Positions 1 to 7,640 of a stretch of 36,465 bases of DNA are shown here, in pieces. Below the pieces are notes generated by a model that made no database searches, had not been told where the DNA came from, and saw only the letters and a program-made list of their open reading frames with translations. The stretch is from CAYPEZ01 sp964622275 (GTDB lineage: Bacteria > Patescibacteriota > Minisyncoccia > Phycocordibacterales > UBA6899). Every line of letters begins with the position of its first letter. Position 1 is the stretch's first letter. The translations under genes were made by a program, and so were the position numbers. Location: the NCBI GenBank assembly GCA_964622275.1, contig CAZUMX010000004.1:1-36465 (forward strand), read 5' to 3'.

Positions 1-2
1 TC

Positions 3-92
3 ATCACAGAAACAAAAGCAGACGTTGCCTTTGCGAACTTTGATTTACTGAATTTGAACATATCGTTTCTTGTAAGAAGTGAAAGTGATTGA
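3..92 (+). CDS. possible C-terminal end of a truncated gene
   Basis: An open frame enters from the left edge and ends at TGA 90-92, giving 29 residues (ends FLVRSESD). Codon choice looks ordinary for the window, but no family is recognisable and the fragment is too short to exclude a chance ORF. The next 110 bases hold only a loose inverted repeat (AAGTGAA ... TTCACTT) and nothing else I can support. Confidence 0.22.
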   Translation: MTETKADVAFANFDLLNLNISFLVRSESD

Positions 93-201
93 GAATTGCT
101 TCCCGTTCACTTTTATTAAAACTGCTACTAATAAACCTTATCCTAATAATCACATTTGATGAGACGCACGGGACGCGGATGAATCTTGCGAGGCAACCGT
201 G

Positions 202-372
202 TCACCTTGTCGGCCCATAGCCCAGGGCGCGAGACAGTGCGTATTGCACTCCATGACTTGTGTGTGATCGGTTTTCACCGAGATTCACAACAGCGGTCAC
301 GTCGAACGTTCTTCCCTCATCACTGAAGTTGACAACCGTAACTGAATAACAACTATCAAACCAGACACCCAT
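202..372 (-). CDS. hypothetical 56-residue protein
   Basis: This short minus-strand ORF (ATG at 372-370, TGA at 204-202) begins MGVWFDSCYSVTVVNF and ends YALSRALGYGPTR. Its composition is protein-like: alternating hydrophobic and polar residues suggest beta strands (SVTVVNF, FDVTAVVNLGE), and there is one Trp and one Cys. No family is recognised. It lies about 115 nt downstream of a good minus-strand promoter (494-522), so it is probably transcribed. There is no Shine-Dalgarno before the ATG, and the frame is closed upstream by TAA. It could also be a chance ORF inside a structured RNA, because the 115-nt leader can fold. Confidence 0.45.
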   Translation of the reverse strand: MGVWFDSCYSVTVVNFSDEGRTFDVTAVVNLGENRSHTSHGVQYALSRALGYGPTR

Positions 373-493
373 GTGTTTCGTGAGCAGTACGTGTTATTCG
401 ATTGTCAAAGAACGATCAGTGGCTCGTGCCGAAGACTACGGACTCCATACAGAAAAATATCCCGTACAGCTCCTCTCTTACGGCACTCCATCT

Positions 494-522
494 ATTATAT
501 GGCTTCACATCTCATTCGGCAA
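494..522 (-). promoter_or_regulatory. promoter, TTGCCG-17-TATAAT
   Basis: Minus strand: TTGCCG at 522-517, 17-nt spacer, perfect TATAAT at 499-494. Transcription would start near 487 and run through a foldable 115-nt leader into the 56-residue ORF. Confidence 0.55.
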
Positions 523-550
523 AAAATTTGCTTGGAAAAAATGTGGATAA

Positions 551-584
551 CCCCGTGAGAGACAACAAGGTTGCTCTTGCGGGG
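551..584. repeat. strong imperfect hairpin
   Basis: Inverted repeat: CCCCG pairs with CGGGG, GAGAG with CTCTT (one G-T), and CAAC with GTTG around an AAG loop. It has no T-run directly after it on either strand, so it looks more like an RNA structural element than an intrinsic terminator. Confidence 0.5.
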
Positions 585-639
585 CATGCCCTTAAAAGTT
601 TGCGGTCCTTTCTCGGGAAGCCAAGGAACAGAGTGGGAC

Positions 640-663
640 AAAAAAAACGGTGCATGAGCACCG
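640..663 (-). terminator. hairpin with 8-T run
   Basis: Minus strand: CGGTGC, loop TCAT, GCACCG, then eight T. It lies only a few nt after a predicted start point (promoter 671-699), so it could also be a 5' hairpin of a short RNA. Confidence 0.55.
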
Positions 664-670
664 TGCCCAC

Positions 671-699
671 AATATACTGTATGTCCCCTGCTATCGCAA
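671..699 (-). promoter_or_regulatory. candidate promoter, TTGCGA-17-TATATT
   Basis: Minus strand: TTGCGA 699-694, 17-nt spacer, TATATT 676-671. It points into the hairpin-rich stretch 535-664, which lacks an ORF. Confidence 0.35.
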
Positions 700-796
700 T
701 GATTACATTCTTCACACAACACTGTTATGACAGGCGTCTAACGGACAACAAATGACGACTCTGTATAAAGGACAATTTAATCAGACATCCATATAA

Positions 797-825
797 AAAT
801 ACCTGACCGTAATAATGTGGTCAGG
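797..825 (-). terminator. terminator of the winged-helix gene
   Basis: Minus strand: CCTGACC, 10-nt loop, GGTCAGG, then TATTTTTATAT. It lies about 30 nt after the stop of the gene at 854-1642. Confidence 0.6.
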
Positions 826-853
826 ATATTTATCAATAAAATTTTTTGTGATC

Positions 854-1642
854 TTATGGCAAAGGTTTGAGTGAATATGTGCTCCATCTTTTTTCGCCTT
901 TCTTTTGGAGCACTCCAGACTCAACCATCCCAACCAATTCTCTTTGCACAGTTTTGTCGCTGACATTCGGCAATTCTTTTAATACATCTGACACAGAAAC
1001 TTCTGGTTTTGTTTTTAACAAATTCAGAATAACTTGTTTGCGTTCGCCACTATTATTCTTTGAAGAAATTTTGTCCGATTGATTGTCCTTTACAGACTGT
1101 TCAGACTGCGCTCGATGTGCATAAGAAGCGCTCTGCTCTTGTGAAGAAAATTGTTGAGTTCCGGGCAATGTCCTTTTGATTTCCTGTTGTGGAAAACTTA
1201 TTCGATGTGACGATGTAGGAGGGATAGACTCTGTTTTAAAAAATTGTTGATTCAAACGCAGGAGAGGTTGCTCATGAAGACCACTCCAGTTATGGGTTAT
1301 TTTGTCTTTGAGTTCAGCGTATTCTTTCATTACAACAAGAGCATTCATCTCTGATATAAGCTTCGCATTGCGTGCAAGTGTGAGGATGTGGATCGAGCGA
1401 TTGATTGCCTGTGTAATCTCATGGAGAGTATTTGACTGATATGACTTATTCGAGCCAGAACCACCTATTAGAGACAGAACCTCCATTGCCTCCTCTCTTG
1501 CCTTCCAACGAATAGGCTCACGCGAATCAATGATGTCCGTGATCATATACATTGCTGTTGCAAGCTTTTCTGCCTTTTGGACAAAAAAAGATTGCTGTCC
1601 TTTATTTTCTTGTCCTATATGTTCCATCGGATCTGTGCTCAT
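854..1642 (-). CDS. winged-helix DNA-binding protein with helical N-terminal domain
   Basis: A 262-residue cytoplasmic protein. Residues about 15-130 are predicted helical and contain no known motif that I recognise. Residues about 130-200 are a low-complexity linker rich in Gln, Ser and Lys. The last 60 residues look like a winged helix: RKQVILNLLKTKPEVSVSDV, then a recognition-helix-like segment SDKTVQRELVGMVESGVL and a short wing, as in DeoR/Fic-type winged helices. It is most likely a regulator; its targets are unknown. It is divergent from ftsK and has its own promoter 26 nt upstream and its own terminator. A second in-frame ATG lies five codons inside (MEHIGQ). The first ATG is preferred because it gives an 18-nt leader, although no Shine-Dalgarno is obvious. 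Confidence 0.7.
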   Translation of the reverse strand: MSTDPMEHIGQENKGQQSFFVQKAEKLATAMYMITDIIDSREPIRWKAREEAMEVLSLIGGSGSNKSYQSNTLHEITQAINRSIHILTLARNAKLISEMNALVVMKEYAELKDKITHNWSGLHEQPLLRLNQQFFKTESIPPTSSHRISFPQQEIKRTLPGTQQFSSQEQSASYAHRAQSEQSVKDNQSDKISSKNNSGERKQVILNLLKTKPEVSVSDVLKELPNVSDKTVQRELVGMVESGVLQKKGEKRWSTYSLKPLP

Positions 1643-1667
1643 AATTGTCTTTTTGAATGACTTATAT

Positions 1668-1695
1668 AGTATACCACTACATAAATAAAAGTCAA
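1668..1695 (-). promoter_or_regulatory. promoter of the winged-helix gene, TTGACT-16-TATACT
   Basis: Minus strand: TTGACT 1695-1690, 16-nt spacer, TATACT 1673-1668. The predicted start near 1660 leaves a leader of about 18 nt before the ATG at 1642. The remaining DNA up to ftsK (1696-1928) shows no convincing plus-strand promoter. Confidence 0.65.
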
Positions 1696-1928
1696 TGTCT
1701 TTTATTTTGATTTATTTCGCTTGTCTTATTGATTTCGTATGTCCATTATATCGCATTTGATTCGAGGTCACTAGATCATCTGAGTAATAAAAATCGACTG
1801 TCTGTATCGATTGGAACTGCAAACAATGGTACATCCCCCGTACACACATGTCGTCGTTTTTTATCACACAAATCCACAAAGAAATATGCTATTCACATGA
1901 TAAACTTGATGCATATTTCTATAACACT

Positions 1929-4235
1929 ATGGCACGACGAAAGAAAGATTTTGAAGAAGAGGAAGCGATAGAAGATGAAGCCCCGCGAGGTCGCGGAAAG
2001 AAGAAAGAAAATCAGACTTGGTGGAAGTCACTCCGGGAAGAAACACGTCATTCGATTTTGGGCATTTTTTTTGTGCTCATTGGTGTTGTATTTCTTTTCG
2101 CGCCTTTTGGAAAAGGAGGGTTTGTTGGAGATAATACATATCATTTTTTTACCTATCTATTTGGAGTTGGGTATTACCTTATTCCAGCCATCTTGATTCT
2201 CGTTTCAGTTAATTTCTTTCGAGCACGTGAAAACACGTTCGCACGCCCAATCTTGATTGCTGCTCTTTTGTTTGTGTTTTCTGGGTTAGGGCTCTTGTCC
2301 ATCATTCATTCAGAACGTATTGGTGGTGGTGTTGTTGGTTTTGGTATCGAAAAACTTTTTGCAACTCCATTTGGAGAAATTCTTGCAAGCATTTTTATGC
2401 TTGGACTCGCACTGATCTCACTGCTTATCTTATTTGATACACCACTCCACTTTGGAATCCTTGGGAAGTTCTTTGGGAAAAAAGATGCGTCAGAAGAATC
2501 TGTTAGTGATGTCATCGTTCATGGAGCAGATGAGGAACGCTTTTTAACAGTAAAGAGAGACAAAAAACATTCTGAGGAAGAAAGCCGCGATGAGGAAAAA
2601 ACCGAGGAAGATGAGGTGGTGCCAGAAAAAGAAAAAGAAGAGAAGCCACGCCAACAAAAGCCAATTCCCCCACAAGAGGTAAAGCCGATTGGTAGAGACG
2701 AGATAGCAGCGATTGCGATTCGTCGCATGCCTCATGTTACCTATACGCCACCCCCCATTGACCTTCTCTCGTCCGACAAAGGAAAAGCGGGGTATGGTGA
2801 TGTAAAAATCACAAGCAACATTATCAAGAAAACTCTTGAAAACTTCGGGGTTGATGTCGAAATGGACGAGGTGACCATTGGTCCTTCTGTTACTCGATAC
2901 GCACTAAAACCAGCAGAAGGGACAAAACTCTCACGTATCGTAGAACTTCAGCGAGAGCTTTCGTATGCTTTGGCTGCTGATCCTATTCGTGTCGAAGCAC
3001 CGATCCCTGGAAAATCGTTAGTAGGGATTGAAATTCCAAATACACAAAAAACAATGGTGGGGCTTGCCTCACTCCTCTCGGACCCTGATTATGCAGGTAA
3101 CCCCAATCCACTCTACGTCCCTCTTGGAAAAGGTATTGCTGGAAAGGGAGAGTATGCCAATATTGCCAAAATGCCTCATGTTCTTGTGGCAGGAGCAACG
3201 GGTGCTGGAAAATCCGTTACCATGCACGCCATTATTACCTCCCTTCTCTACCGCAACTCCCCCCAAGAGCTCAGATTCATTATGGTTGACCCTAAGCGCG
3301 TTGAACTTACTCTATATAATGGTATCCCCCACCTCCTTACTCCTGTCATCACCGATGCAAAAAAGGCAATTTTGACCTTAAAGTGGGCAACAAAGGAAAT
3401 GGAACGTAGGTACGAGACCCTTGAATCCACGTCGAGTCGAGACATTCAGTCTTACCATAAGAACATCCTTATCCCTGCCCTTAAGAAACTCGAAGGAAAG
3501 AGTGAGGAGGAGAAAGAAAAAGCTGAAGTCCCTGAATCAATGCCTTATATAGTGATTATTGTGGATGAATTGGCAGATCTCATGAGTCTGTACCCTCGCG
3601 AACTTGAAGGAGCAATAGTGCGTCTTGCGCAAATGAGTCGTGCTGTGGGCATTCATCTCATGATTGCAACACAGCGCCCGAGTGTGAATGTCATTACAGG
3701 GCTTATTAAAGCCAATGTCCCTTCTCGTGTCGCACTTAAGGTTGCATCACAAATAGACTCTCGAACCATTCTCGACCAAGCTGGGGCAGAGAAACTCCTC
3801 GGAGCTGGAGATATGCTCTACGCAACAGCGGATATGCCGAAGCCAAAACGTGTTCAATCTGCTTTTGTCTCTGAAAACGAAGTTAAGAGTGTTGTAAAGT
3901 GGATTAAGGAACACTCAGATGCTCCACTGGATGAAATTAATCTTACAAATGGGGAAAAACCAGGAGCAGGAAATGTATACGGCAGTATCCCCGAAGACGC
4001 ACTCACCGAAGACGATGAAGAAGATGAGCTCTTTGGAGAAGCCAAGACAACTGTCATTTCGAGCGGCAAGGCCTCAACATCGTTCCTACAGAGAAAGCTT
4101 GGAATAGGCTATTCGCGAGCAGCAAAACTTATGGACATCCTTGAAGAAAAAGGAGTTATAGGCCCCGCTGATGGTGCCAAACCAAGAGAAGTACTCCTTA
4201 AAGGAGATAATCCTGGAGGAGTGGTTGAGCCGTAG
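1929..4235 (+). CDS. ftsK: DNA translocase FtsK
   Basis: This septum-located ATP-driven motor pumps chromosomal DNA during division and dimer resolution. The 768-residue protein has the FtsK/SpoIIIE order. A charged N-tail is followed by four membrane segments (about residues 40-175) and a short acidic and basic linker (about 195-260). The alpha/beta motor carries Walker A GATGAGKS near residue 422 and Walker B VIIVDELADL. A C-terminal gamma winged helix (about 710-765, FLQRKLGIGYSRAAKLMDIL) reads polar DNA sequences. The frame is open 27 codons further upstream, but MARRKKDF at 1929 is chosen because the preceding residues are not FtsK-like. The linker is much shorter than in E. coli and similar to SpoIIIE. 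No Shine-Dalgarno precedes the ATG. Confidence 0.95.
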   Translation: MARRKKDFEEEEAIEDEAPRGRGKKKENQTWWKSLREETRHSILGIFFVLIGVVFLFAPFGKGGFVGDNTYHFFTYLFGVGYYLIPAILILVSVNFFRARENTFARPILIAALLFVFSGLGLLSIIHSERIGGGVVGFGIEKLFATPFGEILASIFMLGLALISLLILFDTPLHFGILGKFFGKKDASEESVSDVIVHGADEERFLTVKRDKKHSEEESRDEEKTEEDEVVPEKEKEEKPRQQKPIPPQEVKPIGRDEIAAIAIRRMPHVTYTPPPIDLLSSDKGKAGYGDVKITSNIIKKTLENFGVDVEMDEVTIGPSVTRYALKPAEGTKLSRIVELQRELSYALAADPIRVEAPIPGKSLVGIEIPNTQKTMVGLASLLSDPDYAGNPNPLYVPLGKGIAGKGEYANIAKMPHVLVAGATGAGKSVTMHAIITSLLYRNSPQELRFIMVDPKRVELTLYNGIPHLLTPVITDAKKAILTLKWATKEMERRYETLESTSSRDIQSYHKNILIPALKKLEGKSEEEKEKAEVPESMPYIVIIVDELADLMSLYPRELEGAIVRLAQMSRAVGIHLMIATQRPSVNVITGLIKANVPSRVALKVASQIDSRTILDQAGAEKLLGAGDMLYATADMPKPKRVQSAFVSENEVKSVVKWIKEHSDAPLDEINLTNGEKPGAGNVYGSIPEDALTEDDEEDELFGEAKTTVISSGKASTSFLQRKLGIGYSRAAKLMDILEEKGVIGPADGAKPREVLLKGDNPGGVVEP

Positions 4236-4257
4236 TCGACCTAACGACGACCCGTCA

Positions 4258-4286
4258 GTGACGGAAGCCCCCTATTCCCCTATAAT
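4258..4286 (+). promoter_or_regulatory. promoter for the Ig-like protein and recA, leaderless layout
   Basis: GTGACG 4258-4263, 17-nt spacer, perfect TATAAT 4281-4286. The ATG at 4293 is 6 nt after the -10, about where transcription would start, so the mRNA is probably leaderless. Confidence 0.6.
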
Positions 4287-4292
4287 CCCCTT

Positions 4293-4646
4293 ATGCATAA
4301 GAGGCAAAGGGTTATACGGACATTGGAATGGACTCTCGTAAGCCTTTTTGTTGTGATCGTTATCGGATATAGCGGTTTTGCGGCAAAACGTGTTTTTGAA
4401 GGCCCACAGATAAGCATTGAAGCGCCTGCAGACGGGGCAACAATGAGCACCTCCCTCATAGTGGTACAAGGAACAACAAAGAATGCTCTTTCCCTCACCC
4501 TTAATGGGAGACTCATCGCTATCGACACCACAGGACGCTTCCAAGAGCAACTGTTGCTTTCATATGGCTACAATATAATAGAGCTTGTCGCTACTGATCG
4601 TACGGGAGAAGCACTTACAAAGACGATCACATTATTCTATCAATAA
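4293..4646 (+). CDS. membrane-anchored Ig-like domain protein
   Basis: A 117-residue protein with one N-terminal membrane segment (about residues 11-31), followed by a single beta-rich domain (about 38-116). The domain has the pattern of bacterial Ig-like or glucodextranase-B-like modules: PQISIEAPADGATMST, VVQGTTKN, LTLNGRLIAI, FQEQLLLSYGYNIIELVATD. Anchored this way, the domain would sit on the outer face of the membrane. The role is unknown. The gene lies 8 nt before recA and probably shares its transcript, which is an odd pairing. I infer the fold from sequence pattern only. Confidence 0.75.
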   Translation: MHKRQRVIRTLEWTLVSLFVVIVIGYSGFAAKRVFEGPQISIEAPADGATMSTSLIVVQGTTKNALSLTLNGRLIAIDTTGRFQEQLLLSYGYNIIELVATDRTGEALTKTITLFYQ

Positions 4647-4654
4647 CAACTTGT

Positions 4655-5704
4655 ATGGCAGCAAAAAGAAAAACCGAAAAAGAGGAAAAAGTACTGGGAG
4701 CAAAGACCGCAGTTGCAGATGTTATTAAATCTATCCAAATGCGTTTCGGTGATGGTTCGATCATGAAACTCGGAGAAGCACCTAAGGTAGGTGTAGAAGC
4801 TATTTCCACAGGATCAATCGGACTGGACCACGCTCTCGGAATTGGAGGATTACCACGCGGAAGAATTGTCGAGATCTTTGGACCTGAATCAAGCGGAAAA
4901 ACAACACTCGCCCTCCATGTAGTAGCAGAAGCGCAGAAAAAAGGAGGAGTATCGGCGTTCGTTGATGCGGAACATGCACTTGATCCTGAATATGCAAAGA
5001 AACTTGGTGTGAAGCTCGATGAACTTCTTGTCTCCCAGCCTGACACAGGAGAGCAAGCACTTGAAATCTGTGAATCTCTTGTTCGCAGCGGGAATATTGA
5101 TGTCGTCGTCGTAGACTCTGTCGCAGCACTCACCCCAAAAGATGAGATTGAGGGAGATATGGGAGCGTCCCATATGGGAAAGCAAGCCCGCCTCATGTCA
5201 CAAGCTCTCCGTAAACTTACCGCAATCGTCTCAAAGACAAAGACGATTGTGATATTCATCAACCAAATCCGTATGCAGATTGGTGTCATGTTCGGAAATC
5301 CAGAAACAACACCTGGAGGAAAAGCTCTTAAGTTTTATACGTCTGTGCGTATCGATATCCGCCGTATCGCTCAGATCAAAAAAGGAGAAGATGTCATTGG
5401 GAGTCGCACACGAGCAAAAGTTGTGAAAAACAAGGTTGCGGCACCGTTCCGTCAAGCAGAATTTGATCTTGTATATAATGAGGGTATCTCTCGCGAAAGC
5501 GAAATGCTCGTCCTTGGAGAGAAATATGGGGTCCTTCAAAAGTCTGGGAGTTCTTATGGATTTGGTGATATAAAACTTGGACGAGGGTACGATAGTGCTC
5601 GAGTATTCCTTAAGGAAAACAAACAGGTAGCAAAGGATCTCGTAAAAGCCATCGAGGAAAAACTCTCTACAGATGAGAGCTTCGGGGCAGGGTCAGAAGA
5701 CTAG
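4655..5704 (+). CDS. recA: recombinase RecA
   Basis: RecA forms ATP-dependent filaments on single-stranded DNA and drives strand exchange and the SOS response. The 349-residue length is normal. Walker A GPESSGKT is at residues 76-83, Walker B is VVVVDSVAAL, and the L2-flanking segment FINQIRMQIGVMFGNPETTP is typical. A lysine-rich N-tail precedes the filament-interface helix. The C-terminus is acidic (DESFGAGSED). Start ATG 4655 follows the upstream stop by 8 nt, and the two genes are likely cotranscribed. The stop is one base from the convergent stop of the next gene, with no terminator visible between them. Confidence 0.98.
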   Translation: MAAKRKTEKEEKVLGAKTAVADVIKSIQMRFGDGSIMKLGEAPKVGVEAISTGSIGLDHALGIGGLPRGRIVEIFGPESSGKTTLALHVVAEAQKKGGVSAFVDAEHALDPEYAKKLGVKLDELLVSQPDTGEQALEICESLVRSGNIDVVVVDSVAALTPKDEIEGDMGASHMGKQARLMSQALRKLTAIVSKTKTIVIFINQIRMQIGVMFGNPETTPGGKALKFYTSVRIDIRRIAQIKKGEDVIGSRTRAKVVKNKVAAPFRQAEFDLVYNEGISRESEMLVLGEKYGVLQKSGSSYGFGDIKLGRGYDSARVFLKENKQVAKDLVKAIEEKLSTDESFGAGSED

Positions 5705-5705
5705 T

Positions 5706-6041
5706 CTATTGCTGGGCTTCCCTTTTCTTTCTGAGTGATGGGAGAAAATCAAACACGATCCACGCTCCAAGTAATAGCACGCCTAAGACAAGAACAAGGG
5801 TGGTGGTTTCTGTATGCGAAACAGCACCACTTAAGAAACGAGCATTTCCTCCAACGTCCGTGAGTGCAGGGGCATTATTCCACACGCGTCCATACGAGAT
5901 ATATGCGGTTGAGCGCCACAAAATAACACAAAGGATATAAAGCTTAAGTGCCGTACGAGACAAAACCGCTCGAGCTGTCCAAATAGCGTAGATACGCCAC
6001 ATGATTCTCTGTTTTAAACTAAAAAAAGGTTTAGCTGACAT
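5706..6041 (-). CDS. small membrane protein downstream of the sigma factor
   Basis: A 111-residue protein, basic at the N-terminus (residues 1-30), with a moderately hydrophobic segment at about 31-50 and a strong membrane segment at about 80-100 (TLVLVLGVLLLGAWIVFDFL), then a basic tail. No family is recognised. It starts 9 nt after the ECF-type sigma factor gene and is the last gene of that operon. This position fits an anti-sigma factor or a membrane partner of the sigma factor, but it has no zinc-anti-sigma motif (HxxxCxxC), so this is inference from context only. Its stop lies one base from the convergent recA stop. Confidence 0.65.
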   Translation of the reverse strand: MSAKPFFSLKQRIMWRIYAIWTARAVLSRTALKLYILCVILWRSTAYISYGRVWNNAPALTDVGGNARFLSGAVSHTETTTLVLVLGVLLLGAWIVFDFLPSLRKKREAQQ

Positions 6042-6050
6042 AAAATGATC

Positions 6051-6671
6051 TTATGATTTATCTTTTTCTTCGGGTGTATCGAGTAGTTTTTTCATTTCTT
6101 GTTTCCCCCGATAAATCCGTGTCTTGATTGCAGACACACTAGTGTCTTCCATTTCTGCAATTTCTTTTTGAGACCGATCTTCAAGAAAGTGGAGAGACAG
6201 CGCTCGAGCAAGTTGTGTGGGAATGCGTGATAGATTTGTAGCAACAAAGTCTTTTAATTCATCGCCGGGTTGAGTGGTATATGCAGCTTCAGGGACAAAC
6301 TCAAAAACTTCTGGGTCTATAGCAATGGTACGTTCACGCGTCTTCTTTAACTTCTGATAATGCGTAAAGGTTGTATTCATGAGAATCTTGTAGGCCCATG
6401 AACGAAACGTTGCTCCATCTTGTTTCTCATAGTTCTTTGCATACATATAGATACGGGTGAAAGTTTCTTGAACAATATCTTCAGCGTCTTCCCTATTAAA
6501 CACAATGGTTTGTGCCTTGCGCACGAAAGCCTCTTCATATCTCTCCACAAGATGGCTAAATAAAGCAGGCTTCTTTAGTGATGCGACAAAAAGCTCCTCA
6601 TCTGAGGTCTGTTCGTAGGCTGTTATTGCGGAATTGTGTGGATCAAGAAGACTTTTCCCGGCCATAGACAT
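6051..6671 (-). CDS. ECF-type RNA polymerase sigma factor
   Basis: A 206-residue sigma-70 family protein with only regions 2 and 4. Region 2 (about residues 38-108) contains EDAEDIVQETFTRIYMY and TFRSWAYKILMNTTFTHYQK, the core-binding and -10 recognition helices. Region 4 (about 145-200) contains the helix-turn-helix SQKEIAEMEDTSVSAIKTRI. It would redirect RNA polymerase to a set of promoters not identifiable here. The ATG at 6671 overlaps the epimerase stop by one base (TAATG), so translation is coupled; a second ATG two codons in (MAGKSL) is an alternative start. The small membrane protein gene follows after 9 nt. Confidence 0.93.
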   Translation of the reverse strand: MSMAGKSLLDPHNSAITAYEQTSDEELFVASLKKPALFSHLVERYEEAFVRKAQTIVFNREDAEDIVQETFTRIYMYAKNYEKQDGATFRSWAYKILMNTTFTHYQKLKKTRERTIAIDPEVFEFVPEAAYTTQPGDELKDFVATNLSRIPTQLARALSLHFLEDRSQKEIAEMEDTSVSAIKTRIYRGKQEMKKLLDTPEEKDKS

Positions 6672-7585
6672 TATTGATGAAGTCCTTGCAGTGACAAAAT
6701 TTCCTTTATACCATCTTCAAACTTCACTGTTGGCTCCCAACCCAACAATTTGTGTGCTTTCTCCCAGCTAGCTTTTGTGTGTCGAGGCTCTTTTCGGGCT
6801 GGGACATAAACTGTGGGCCCCCCTACAAGTCCAGCGAGGGTATTTACTGAAACAGGGTTCCCAGACCCAATATTCATCGCCTCGCCTTTCCCCACCTTTT
6901 CACTGGTTGCAGCAAGAATGTTTGCCCGGACAACATCTCGGATATGCGTAAAGTCTCGTGTCTGCTCTCCATCTCCGGTAATCGGGAGTGGTCGACTTGC
7001 TTTCTTCTCTTTCAGGAAGATACCAAGAACTAATGCATACGGATCATCTGCCTTCATGCGACCGCCATATACATTAAAATAGCGCAGTGACACCGTTGAG
7101 AGTCCATACACCTCAGAAAAAATTCTGGTATATTCCTCTCCAACGAGCTTTTGAAGTCCATAAGGTGATAATGGTCGCGTTGGCATTATCTCAACAAGCG
7201 GCAATGTAGGTTGGTCACCATAGGCGGAGCTTGAACTTGAATACACCACTCGCCCAGCATTGCCATCGAGCGCAGCGCGAAGAACTGAAAGCGTTCCATT
7301 CACATTGTGATCGTTGGTTTCTGCGGGATAATCAATCGAATATTGAACTCGTGGAAGAGCAGCTAAATGAAACACAACATCTGCTCCTTGAATAATAGGG
7401 AGAATGACGTCGTAGTGGCGAATATCGACCTTATGGTATGTGACGTTTTTGACTACTGGGTCTGGGTCTCGAACATCAATAACATCAACGCTCCATTCCC
7501 CACTCTTAATGAGCTCCTCAGTCAAATGAGAACCTATATATCCTGCTCCCCCAGTAACTACCGCTCGCTTCTGTTGCTTTTGCAT
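6671..7585 (-). CDS. NAD-dependent epimerase/dehydratase (extended SDR)
   Basis: A 304-residue nucleotide-sugar epimerase of the GalE/WbpP-like extended short-chain dehydrogenase family. The N-terminal Rossmann motif TGGAGYIGSHL binds NAD, SSSSAYG supplies the catalytic Ser, and YGLQK supplies the Tyr and Lys. The C-terminal half binds the UDP-sugar. The exact substrate (UDP-glucose, UDP-GlcNAc or another) cannot be read from the sequence. A role in cell-surface polysaccharide precursors is expected. It is the first gene of an operon with the sigma factor. The start ATG at 7585 lies 6 nt after an extended -10, so the mRNA is probably leaderless. Confidence 0.92.
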   Translation of the reverse strand: MQKQQKRAVVTGGAGYIGSHLTEELIKSGEWSVDVIDVRDPDPVVKNVTYHKVDIRHYDVILPIIQGADVVFHLAALPRVQYSIDYPAETNDHNVNGTLSVLRAALDGNAGRVVYSSSSSAYGDQPTLPLVEIMPTRPLSPYGLQKLVGEEYTRIFSEVYGLSTVSLRYFNVYGGRMKADDPYALVLGIFLKEKKASRPLPITGDGEQTRDFTHIRDVVRANILAATSEKVGKGEAMNIGSGNPVSVNTLAGLVGGPTVYVPARKEPRHTKASWEKAHKLLGWEPTVKFEDGIKEILSLQGLHQ

Positions 7586-7591
7586 ACCTTT

Positions 7592-7600
7592 ATGATAACA
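7592..7600 (-). promoter_or_regulatory. extended -10 promoter for the epimerase operon
   Basis: Minus strand: TGTTATCAT, an extended -10 (TGn plus TATCAT at 7597-7592). The start ATG at 7585 follows 6 nt later. No good -35 is seen. Confidence 0.45.
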
Positions 7601-7640
7601 TTGGGCATCACGAAAAAGTTATTGCTAAGTATTCATCTGT

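Larger units (their letters stand above)
373..853. other. 481-bp intergenic region with hairpins and minus-strand signals
   Basis: No convincing gene is seen between the 56-residue ORF and the winged-helix gene. The stretch holds, from right to left on the minus strand: a terminator hairpin (802-825), a promoter (671-699), a hairpin with an 8-T run (640-663), a long hairpin (551-584) and a second promoter (494-522). The RNA from the last promoter can pair GTGCCG with CGGCAC about 50 nt apart. This reads as one or two small RNA units rather than protein-coding DNA. Confidence 0.5.

Noticed and set aside
402..755. 117-residue plus-strand ORF in the left intergenic region
   Set aside because: It runs through two strong hairpins and minus-strand promoters, has no ribosome site, and its composition is not protein-like.
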